A stretch of 64,000 bases of DNA from Streptococcus constellatus subsp. constellatus (lineage in GTDB: Bacteria > Bacillota > Bacilli > Lactobacillales > Streptococcaceae): positions 372,001-436,000 of the forward strand of contig NZ_AP014647.1 of NCBI RefSeq assembly GCF_023167545.1, given 5' to 3'. Below, piece after piece: positions 57,866 through 64,000 of the stretch. The translations under genes and the position numbers were made by a program. The notes under the pieces were generated by a model. That model had not been told where the DNA came from and made no database searches. It saw nothing but the letters and a program-made list of their open reading frames with translations. The stretch's first letter is position 1. Each line of letters starts with the position of its first letter.

Positions 57866-58402
57866 AGAGTTGTGGCAGGGAAATATGGGGGACGTCCTCT
57901 CAAAACGTTAGCAGGTAAAACGACTAGACCAACGACCGATAAAGTTAAGGGAGCTATCTTTAATATGATTGGTCCTTATTTTGATGGAGGGCGGGTTCTA
58001 GATTTGTATGCTGGAAGTGGTAGTCTCGCTATTGAAGCTATTTCGCGAGGCATAGCATCGGCTGTTTTGGTTGAAAAAGAGCGCAGAGCGCAAGCGATTA
58101 TCAGCCAAAATATCAAGATGACTAAAGAAGAAAAGCGGTTTGAACTTCTTAAAATGGAGTCTAATCGAGCACTTGAATTACTAGCAGGGCAGTTTGACTT
58201 AGTTTTGTTAGATCCTCCGTATGCAAAAGAGCAGATTGCTGCAGATATTGAAAAATTGGCTGAACGAGAGCTTTTGAGTGATGATATACTGGTTGTTTGT
58301 GAGACAGACAAGTCGGTGGATTTACCAGAAGAAATCGCAGGGTTAGGTATCTGGAAGCAAAAAATATATGGAATTTCAAAGGTGACGGTTTATGTCAGAT
58401 AA
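57863..58402 (+). CDS. rsmD: 16S rRNA m2G966 methyltransferase RsmD
   Basis: The start is the ATG of [16 protein letters not shown], the family N-terminus; an in-frame open stretch before it covers the promoter. 179 residues. The SAM site is [19 protein letters not shown] and the catalytic motif [11 protein letters not shown]. It overlaps coaD by 11 bases, an arrangement common in Firmicutes. Confidence 0.95.
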   Translation: MRVVAGKYGGRPLKTLAGKTTRPTTDKVKGAIFNMIGPYFDGGRVLDLYAGSGSLAIEAISRGIASAVLVEKERRAQAIISQNIKMTKEEKRFELLKMESNRALELLAGQFDLVLLDPPYAKEQIAADIEKLAERELLSDDILVVCETDKSVDLPEEIAGLGIWKQKIYGISKVTVYVR

Positions 58403-58889
58403 AATTGGATTATTTACGGGTTCTTTTGACCCGATTACAAAGGGGCATGTTGACTTGATTGAGCGAGCTAGCAAGCTCTTTGATTGTCTTTATGTTGGTA
58501 TTTTTTATAATCTTGAGAAAACGAGTTTTTTTAGTATTGAAGCGAAAGAAAAAATGATAGCAGCTGCTCTAGTTCATTTGGATAATGTTAAAATTGTTAT
58601 TTCTCATGACGAATTAGCAGTAGAAGTGGCACGAAGATTAGGAGTGACAACTTTTGTACGGGGATTACGAAATAGCCAAGATTTGGATTATGAGGGAAAG
58701 CTCAACTTTTTCAATCATGAATTGGCACCTGAATTGGATACCATCTTTTTGATTAGCACCCCAGCTTATCAGCATCTCAGCTCATCAAGAATTCGTGAAT
58801 TGATTGCTTTTGAGCAGGATGTTTCAAAGTATGTGCCCGAAAGTGTCGTAAAGGAGTTAAAGAAACAACATGGAAAAATCACGAACTAA
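58392..58889 (+). CDS. coaD: Phosphopantetheine adenylyltransferase
   Basis: 165 residues. It makes dephospho-CoA from phosphopantetheine and ATP. The nucleotidyltransferase motif is [17 protein letters not shown] (with the GH of the HxGH class), and the C-terminal [17 protein letters not shown] is the ISSTxxR-like block. It starts within rsmD and overlaps sepM by 20 bases. Confidence 0.96.
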   Translation: MSDKIGLFTGSFDPITKGHVDLIERASKLFDCLYVGIFYNLEKTSFFSIEAKEKMIAAALVHLDNVKIVISHDELAVEVARRLGVTTFVRGLRNSQDLDYEGKLNFFNHELAPELDTIFLISTPAYQHLSSSRIRELIAFEQDVSKYVPESVVKELKKQHGKITN

Positions 58890-59925
58890 ATTTAAAAAAT
58901 GGCCGATAGTGGCTGTAGTAGGGCTGCTTCTACTGTTCATGTCTTTTATAGTTCCTCTGCCTTATTACATTGAGGTGCCAGGTGGTGCAGCAGATGTTCG
59001 GCAAGTATTACGTGTAGATAATAAAGTGGATAAGGAAAAAGGTTCTTATAACTTTGTCACTGTTGGGATTCAGCATGCAACCTTTGCTCATTTGGTTTAT
59101 GCTTGGTTGACTCCTTTTACAGATATTTATTCGGCGAAAGATCTGACTGGCGGAACTTCTGATAAAGAATATATGCGAATCAATCAATTTTATATGGAAA
59201 CATCACAAAACTTAGCCAAATATCAAGGTTTGAAAAAAGCGGGCAAGGATATTAGCTTGAAATATTTGGGTGTTTATGTGTTGCAAGTTACCAAGAATTC
59301 AACCTTTAAAGGGATTCTAAATATTGCAGATACTGTGACAGGCGTGAATGATAAGACTTTCAACAGTTCAAAAGATTTGATTGATTATGTAGGCTCACAG
59401 AAAATTGGCAGCAAGGTCAAGGTGAACTATGTAGAAGACGGTCAGAAAAAATCTGCTATAGGTAAAATTATCAAACTTGAAAATGGAAAAAATGGAATTG
59501 GTATTAGCTTAATTGACCGAACAGAAGTCGCAAGTAATATACCAATTGAATTTTCAACAGCGGGGATTGGTGGACCAAGTGCGGGCTTGATGTTTAGCTT
59601 GGCGATTTATACACAGATTGCAGACCCGACATTGAGAGATGGCAGAAATATTGCTGGGACAGGATCGATTGACCGTGAAGGAAAAGTTGGTGATATTGGT
59701 GGGATTGATAAAAAAGTTGTTTCAGCAGCTAAAAATGGCGCAGAAATTTTCTTTGCGCCAAATAATCCAGTCACCAAGGAAGTGAAAAAATCCAATCCTA
59801 AAGCGAAAACAAACTATGAGACAGCTTTGGCAGCTGCTAAAAAAATTAAAACTAAAATGAAAATTGTACCTGTCAAGACCTTGCAAGACGCAATTGATTA
59901 CCTCAAAAGTACTAAAAAATCTTAA
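58870..59925 (+). CDS. sepM: Membrane-anchored Lon-like protease SepM (YlbL) with PDZ domain
   Basis: 351 residues. One N-terminal membrane helix (about 12-34) puts the rest outside. A PDZ domain (about 130-205) is followed by a Lon-type S16 protease domain with the catalytic Ser in GIGGPSAGLMFSL (about 236) and Lys in GGIDKKVVSAA (about 281). In S. mutans SepM trims the competence-stimulating peptide. Its presence fits the competence genes nearby, though the substrate here is unproven. Confidence 0.92.
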   Translation: MEKSRTKFKKWPIVAVVGLLLLFMSFIVPLPYYIEVPGGAADVRQVLRVDNKVDKEKGSYNFVTVGIQHATFAHLVYAWLTPFTDIYSAKDLTGGTSDKEYMRINQFYMETSQNLAKYQGLKKAGKDISLKYLGVYVLQVTKNSTFKGILNIADTVTGVNDKTFNSSKDLIDYVGSQKIGSKVKVNYVEDGQKKSAIGKIIKLENGKNGIGISLIDRTEVASNIPIEFSTAGIGGPSAGLMFSLAIYTQIADPTLRDGRNIAGTGSIDREGKVGDIGGIDKKVVSAAKNGAEIFFAPNNPVTKEVKKSNPKAKTNYETALAAAKKIKTKMKIVPVKTLQDAIDYLKSTKKS

Positions 59926-60065
59926 ATAATGAAGAAAACTAAAAGAACCAGTTGGCAATATGAGACTGAGATGAAGGTCTTCAGTTTCAAAGAATACAAT
60001 GCAATAGTTGAATGATTTCTAATGTGCTGAGGCTATCAGCTTTTGCAGACTTACTCAACTTTGCC

Positions 60066-60128
60066 GGGGGTGAGACGATAAAATCGATTTCTTACGAAAT
60101 ATCGATTTTTGTCCCATTCCCTTTTTTC
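60066..60128. repeat. Large intergenic hairpin, possibly a dispersed repeat
   Basis: In the 286-base gap between sepM and yutD, GGGGGTGAGAC and AAAATCGAT pair with ATCGATTTTTGTCCC and CATTCCC, followed by TTTTTTC. The sequence style is like hairpins repeated in streptococcal intergenic regions, and it can act as the sepM terminator. Only one copy is in this window. Confidence 0.5.
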
Positions 60129-60211
60129 ATTCCATATTTCAACTGTCAAAAACACTTCTTTTTATGGTAAAATAAGATAATACAAGTAAATAACGTTTAT
60201 AAAGGATAACT

Positions 60212-60769
60212 ATGCGAAAAGAAATTGCACCTGAATTATATAATTACAATAAATTTCCTGGACCGGAATTTCGGCAAATAGGAACAAAAGTGATGGCTGA
60301 GACAATTGAATTTGATTTGGTGGACAACTACAAAGAAGGTTTTGATGTCACAGCTTTTAATCAGCGTTTTTCAGATATTTTAACAAAATTTGATTATATT
60401 GTTGGCGACTGGGGCAACGAGCAGTTGCGTTTGCGTGGATTTTATAAAGATGACAAGGCAAATGAAAGCGAGGAAAAAATCAGTCGCTTAGAAGATTATT
60501 TGTTAGAATACTGCAATTATGGCTGTGCTTATTTTGTCTTGGAAAATTTGAAACCGCGTCGTGCATCATTTGATAAAAAATCTCATCACAAAAAGGAAAA
60601 TGAAATCAAACCACGCCGTTCTAAACAGGCTCGCTCCTATAAGGAGCAAGAGCAGCCGAAGCGTGAAAATCGTCAGCGTAGCAGACGCCAAAAACAGAGA
60701 ACAAAAAGACAGAATGAGGGAAAGCAGCAGACAAACAATCAACGTCACTTTGTTATTCGTCAAAAATAG
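60212..60769 (+). CDS. YutD-family protein
   Basis: 185 residues. The YutD domain covers the first ~115 residues (FDLVDNYKEGFDVTAFNQRFSDILTKFDYIVGDWGNEQLRLRGFY and LEDYLLEYCNYGCAYFVLEN). The last ~65 residues are very rich in Lys, Arg and Gln and probably disordered, which suggests nucleic acid binding. The function is unknown. It lies 33 bases before rlmN, as in related genomes. Confidence 0.9.
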   Translation: MRKEIAPELYNYNKFPGPEFRQIGTKVMAETIEFDLVDNYKEGFDVTAFNQRFSDILTKFDYIVGDWGNEQLRLRGFYKDDKANESEEKISRLEDYLLEYCNYGCAYFVLENLKPRRASFDKKSHHKKENEIKPRRSKQARSYKEQEQPKRENRQRSRRQKQRTKRQNEGKQQTNNQRHFVIRQK

Positions 60770-60802
60770 CAAAAACTGGGAGCTGGTATAGAGAGGAAGA
60801 AC

Positions 60803-61885
60803 ATGAAACCATCAATTTATAGTTTGACTCGTCAGGATTTGATAGATTGGATAGAAAGTAAGGGAGAAAAGAAATTTCGAGCCACTCAAATTTGGGAGTG
60901 GCTCTATCGCAAACGGGTTCAATCTTTCGCAGAAATGACTAATATTTCAAAGGATTTGTTAACAAAATTGGATGATGAATTTGTCGTTAATCCGCTGGAG
61001 CAAAGAATTGTACAAGAGTCTGCAGACGGGACAGTGAAGTATCTGTTTGAACTACCCGATGGTATGCTGATTGAAACTGTTTTGATGCGTCAACATTATG
61101 GGCTTTCAGTTTGTGTAACCACTCAGGTGGGCTGTAACATTGGCTGTACATTTTGTGCTAGTGGACTAATTAAAAAGCAGCGTGACTTGAATAACGGAGA
61201 GATTATGTCTCAGATTATGTTGGTACAAAAATATTTTGATGAGAGAGGACAAGGTGAGCGAGTTAGTCATATTGTGGTCATGGGGATTGGAGAGCCCTTT
61301 GATAACTATGACAATGTTCTCAAATTTGTGCGAACCGTCAATGATGACAAGGGACTGGCTATTGGGGCTCGTCACATTACGGTTTCAACCTCTGGATTAG
61401 CGCATAAAATTCGTGATTTTGCAAATGAAGGAGTGCAGGTTAATTTAGCTGTTTCTCTTCATGCACCCAATAATGAATTGCGCTCCAGCATTATGAAAAT
61501 CAATCGTGCCTTTCCAATTGAGAAGTTATTTGCGGCAATTGAATATTATATTGAAACGACCAACCGCCGAGTGACCTTTGAATATATTATGTTAAATGAA
61601 GTCAATGACGGAGTAGAGCAGGCATTGGAATTAGCTGAATTGCTCAAAAACATCAAAAAGCTATCGTATGTCAATTTGATTCCTTACAATCCAGTTAGCG
61701 AACATGATCAATATAGTCGCAGTCCCAAAGAACGTGTAATGGCTTTCTACGATACTCTGAAAAAGAATGGCATTAACTGTGTTGTTCGTCAGGAGCATGG
61801 TACGGATATTGATGCAGCTTGCGGTCAATTGCGCTCAAACACCATGAAGCAAGACAAGGAGAAAGCTCTTACCAAGCATGCTTAA
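60803..61885 (+). CDS. rlmN: Radical SAM rRNA/tRNA adenine-C2 methyltransferase RlmN
   Basis: 360 residues. It methylates A2503 of 23S rRNA and A37 of some tRNAs. The radical SAM cysteines are in [22 protein letters not shown] (CxxxCxxC), with [11 protein letters not shown] following. The C-terminal cysteine that forms the thioether intermediate is in the CGQLR block near residue 344. It overlaps the vanZ-like gene by 8 bases. Confidence 0.96.
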   Translation: MKPSIYSLTRQDLIDWIESKGEKKFRATQIWEWLYRKRVQSFAEMTNISKDLLTKLDDEFVVNPLEQRIVQESADGTVKYLFELPDGMLIETVLMRQHYGLSVCVTTQVGCNIGCTFCASGLIKKQRDLNNGEIMSQIMLVQKYFDERGQGERVSHIVVMGIGEPFDNYDNVLKFVRTVNDDKGLAIGARHITVSTSGLAHKIRDFANEGVQVNLAVSLHAPNNELRSSIMKINRAFPIEKLFAAIEYYIETTNRRVTFEYIMLNEVNDGVEQALELAELLKNIKKLSYVNLIPYNPVSEHDQYSRSPKERVMAFYDTLKKNGINCVVRQEHGTDIDAACGQLRSNTMKQDKEKALTKHA

Positions 61886-62396
61886 ATTGAACAATCTATT
61901 GAAAACAGATGGTGAATTAACTGTTAAGGGACGTACTTTTCTTACTTGGGGAAGCATTTTCTACATTTTATTATTGTGTCTAATGTGTTTTCTCCCTCAA
62001 GTGCCAGAAAAGGGAATGGAGACGCCGGGGATTCAGCAGTTTGGTCGTATTGTAGTGCTTCTCATTCCTTTTAATTCTTTTATCAATCTTGGGCAAATTA
62101 CTTCTTTCTTTCAATTAATTAAGGTTTTTGTACAAAATATAATGAATATTTTTCTGCTTAGCCCACTAATTTTTCAACTTCTCTGGCTTTTTCCTAAGAT
62201 GAGGAGCGCTAAGCGTGTGCTATTTGCCAGTTTTTCAATGAGCTTGTTTATCGAATGCACCCAGATTTTACTAGATATTTTAATTGATGCCAATCGTGTT
62301 TTTGAAATAGATGACTTATGGACAAATACATTAGGCGGATATCTAGCTTTTCTATTTTATAAATTTTTGGTAAAGCAACTCTCAAATAAATCATAA
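61878..62396 (+). CDS. VanZ-family membrane protein
   Basis: 172 residues with four to five hydrophobic segments and the VanZ pattern: [31 protein letters not shown] and [17 protein letters not shown]...[17 protein letters not shown]. VanZ-like proteins affect teicoplanin sensitivity in some hosts; here it is a conserved chromosomal gene coupled to rlmN, and no resistance is implied. It is convergent with and overlaps the end of cclA by 6 bases. Confidence 0.9.
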   Translation: MLKLNNLLKTDGELTVKGRTFLTWGSIFYILLLCLMCFLPQVPEKGMETPGIQQFGRIVVLLIPFNSFINLGQITSFFQLIKVFVQNIMNIFLLSPLIFQLLWLFPKMRSAKRVLFASFSMSLFIECTQILLDILIDANRVFEIDDLWTNTLGGYLAFLFYKFLVKQLSNKS

Positions 62397-63065
62397 GGCA
62401 TTTTGGTGAAGAACGATAAATTGTATCATTATCAGGATGCTGCTACCACAGAAAAGACAGGGAACAAAGGCTAACCTGTCTTTTTTTGATTTTAAACCAA
62501 AAAGGAGCAGACCAATGATACTAGCAATTTGAATAATGAGAAGAACTTCAGTCAGATGAAAAATAGTTGAGCAAGATGCCAGAAAAAGAAAGTCTCCTGC
62601 ACCGATACGTAAATCAACGAAGTGAGCCAAAATCCCAAGTGCTAAAAAAGCAACCATTAAAAGATTGAAGCTTGTCAAAAAAAGGAGAAAAATATGAAAG
62701 ATTAACCAGATGAGGAGAGGATATTCTTGTTCTCTTTGATCATAAAGGGATAAGGTCATTCCCATTGCAAGCAAAACGAGCCGGTTGATGTTTAGATAAC
62801 CTAAAGATGTTGCAAGAAAGAGACAGCCACCAGTTAGTTCTAGAAGGATGTAACGGATGGGAATTTTTGAGTTGCAAAAACGGCAACGCAGCCGATTGAT
62901 AAGCTGTGAAAGAACAGGAATTAAATCACGAGGTGCTAATTTCTGTCCACAAACGTTGCAATGACTAGCAGGTGTGATAATAGACTGTTCAGGAAAGCGA
63001 TCAACGACCAGTCCTAAAAAGGAAGCTACAATACTTCCAACCAAGAAAAAATAAAAATGAATCAT
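62391..63065 (-). CDS. cclA: Type IV prepilin peptidase (competence pilus), CclA/PilD
   Basis: 224 residues. An A24A domain with the CxxC...CxxC zinc pairs (CNVCGQKLAPRDLIP and CRFCNSKIPIRY) is followed by membrane helices. The catalytic aspartates are in LYDQREQEYP and in DLRIGAGDFLF (GxGD). It cleaves and methylates the ComG pseudopilins needed for DNA uptake. A perfect cin-box lies just before the ATG. Confidence 0.94.
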   Translation of the reverse strand: MIHFYFFLVGSIVASFLGLVVDRFPEQSIITPASHCNVCGQKLAPRDLIPVLSQLINRLRCRFCNSKIPIRYILLELTGGCLFLATSLGYLNINRLVLLAMGMTLSLYDQREQEYPLLIWLIFHIFLLFLTSFNLLMVAFLALGILAHFVDLRIGAGDFLFLASCSTIFHLTEVLLIIQIASIIGLLLFGLKSKKDRLAFVPCLFCGSSILIMIQFIVLHQNAL

Positions 63066-63080
63066 ACTTTTTTATTCGTA
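63066..63080 (-). promoter_or_regulatory. ComX cin-box of cclA
   Basis: TACGAATA at 63080-63073 on the minus strand, the exact late-competence consensus, ends 7 bases before the ATG, the same spacing as at comFA. No ribosome site is seen. Confidence 0.85.
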
Positions 63081-63136
63081 AATTATTCTAAAAAATTGCA
63101 ACTTCTCTAATAAAAGAAATTTATGAGTTTAATTAG

Positions 63137-63196
63137 TTGACTTTCTTATTTAGAAACATTATAATTAAATTATAATAAAAATTAGAATCATTCTAA
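63137..63196 (+). promoter_or_regulatory. dpr promoter and PerR box
   Basis: TTGACT (63137-63142) and TATAAT (63160-63165) with a 17-base spacer form a strong promoter. TTAGAATCATTCTAA (63182-63196) is a perfect dyad of the PerR type just past the predicted transcript start. PerR control of dpr is known in streptococci. Confidence 0.85.
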
Positions 63197-63215
63197 ATAA
63201 AGTGAGGTAAAGAAA

Positions 63216-63743
63216 ATGATTAAAGTAAACAACGAAGCAGTCAAGGATGTTGCAACTTTCTCAAGTGTTGGATCTTTGAATAAGTCTCTTCCCAAAACAA
63301 AAGTGGTATTGAACCAAGCGGTAGCAGATTTATACACTGCTCGTATTGCCCTTCACCAAGTACATTGGTACATGCGTGGAGCTGGTTTCATGGTTTGGCA
63401 TCCTAAGATGGATGAATATATGGAATCCTTGGATACAACTTTGGATGAAGTGAGTGAACGTTTGATTACTCTGGGCGGAACTCCATATTCAACTTTGAGT
63501 GAATTCATCCAACACAGCAATATTGAAGAAAAAGAAGGAAAATTTAGCAAGAGTGTCGAAGAAAGTTTGGAACGTGTCATCGAAATCTTCCGTTACTTGG
63601 TGGGTCTTTACCAAAAAGCTCTGGACGTAACAGATGAAGAAGGAGATGATGTAACGAACGATATTTTTGTCGGTGCTAAAGCTGATCTTGAAAAGAATAT
63701 CTGGATGTTAACGGCTGAAATTGGACAAACTCCAGGAGTGTAA
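63216..63743 (+). CDS. dpr: Dps-like peroxide resistance protein Dpr
   Basis: 175 residues. It forms a 12-subunit shell that stores iron and protects from peroxide. The ferroxidase ligands are in ALHQVHWYMRGAGFMVWHPKMDEYMESLDTTLDEVSERL (His, Asp, Glu). It complements ahpCF in peroxide defence of these catalase-lacking cells. GTGAGG precedes the ATG. Confidence 0.96.
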   Translation: MIKVNNEAVKDVATFSSVGSLNKSLPKTKVVLNQAVADLYTARIALHQVHWYMRGAGFMVWHPKMDEYMESLDTTLDEVSERLITLGGTPYSTLSEFIQHSNIEEKEGKFSKSVEESLERVIEIFRYLVGLYQKALDVTDEEGDDVTNDIFVGAKADLEKNIWMLTAEIGQTPGV

Positions 63744-63800
63744 GCAAATATTTGAGAATAGAAAATAAAATTTTAAAATCTTTTAGAGTTTAAGATAAAT

Positions 63801-63884
63801 TTAAGGAGGTAGCGTTATACTAATACCATCAGATGAAGACCTCCTAACTTTATTTGATAAAAATCCTAAACTTTTCTTTTTCAT
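63801..63884 (-). CDS. Possible 27-residue peptide gene
   Basis: A minus-strand ATG with GGGAG 8 bases upstream opens a 27-codon frame reading MKKKSLGFLSNKVRRSSSDG then ISITLPP. It is basic and has no clear hydrophobic signal core, so a secreted pheromone is not obvious. The family is not recognised; the start and ribosome site are the only support. Confidence 0.3.
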   Translation of the reverse strand: MKKKSLGFLSNKVRRSSSDGISITLPP

Positions 63885-63901
63885 AATAATCTCCCTATAG
63901 A

Positions 63902-63929
63902 AGTCACCAAATTCGGTGGCTTTTTTGTC
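63902..63929 (+). terminator. Terminator downstream of dpr
   Basis: AGTCACC-AAATTC-GGTGGCT followed by T6. It lies about 160 bases past the dpr stop. The bases from 63930 to the window end show no gene. Confidence 0.65.
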
Positions 63930-64000
63930 TGTTTTTGAATGCTTAAAGAGATAAACATCCTCTTTTTAACCTTGAAATACTCTTAAAATTCTGGTAAAAT

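Overview
The window is a low-GC Firmicute chromosome and is best read as a Streptococcus of the oral/viridans kind. Evidence for this includes MapZ and GpsB division proteins, an StkP/PhpP pair, LiaFSR, a type B RNase P RNA, ComFA/ComFC and a ComX-type cin-box in front of cclA, LuxS, Dpr, and a PBP1A whose active-site residues fall at the numbers used for pneumococcus. Species cannot be fixed from the sequence alone; ahpCF and a type I-C CRISPR-Cas locus argue against typical S. pneumoniae.

Layout. 1-5.9 kb: NAD salvage (pncB end, nadE), pepC, and convergent pbp1A/recU. 5.9-12.2 kb: ypsA-like gene, gpsB, rnpB, rlmL-like methylase, mapZ, then the peroxide operon ahpCF. 12.2-23 kb: luxS (opposite strand), rny, then a long housekeeping run gmk-rpoZ-priA-fmt-rsmB-phpP-stkP. 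23-27.4 kb: liaFSR, a HAD hydrolase/cyclophilin fusion and the S1-domain gene cvfD. 27.5-29.2 kb: a complete IS1182-type element. 29.2-37.3 kb: small conserved genes, recX, an APH-like kinase, rlmD, a decayed stretch, a FabK-like flavoprotein and a DUF1858/DUF438/DUF1912 cluster. 37.3-42.2 kb: a T-box leader that should sense uncharged valine tRNA, followed by a GNAT gene, an AT-rich DUF3800 gene that looks inserted, and valS. 42.3-53 kb: a type I-C CRISPR-Cas island (cas3-cas5-cas8-cas7-cas4-cas1-cas2 and a 20-repeat array). 53-64 kb: cysK, yigZ, comFA-comFC, hpf, rsmD-coaD-sepM, yutD, rlmN-vanZ, cclA and dpr.

The most notable signal is hidden in the gap between cas3 and cas5. On the minus strand there is a degenerate CRISPR repeat that keeps the full 11-nt 3' handle (TGGATTGAAAT) and a hairpin of different sequence. 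It is preceded by its own TATAAT promoter and followed by a spacer-like stretch and an intrinsic terminator. The spacer-like part matches a site with a TTC PAM just upstream of the -35 box of the cas5 operon: 14 of the first 16 positions agree, and the two mismatches fall exactly at positions 6 and 12, the positions flipped out in type I crRNAs. This is the expected design of a crRNA-like autorepressor (CreR class) that would direct Cascade to its own promoter. The same locus has cas3 split by an IS30-type element and a 15-bp tandem duplication at the start of cas1, so it may have lost interference while keeping the DNA-binding complex and its regulation.

Other points: several genes (rlmD, rsmD, comFA, cclA) have promoter elements so close to the start codon that their mRNAs are probably leaderless; ahpC is fired from a promoter nested in the terminator of mapZ; and dpr carries a perfect PerR-type box.
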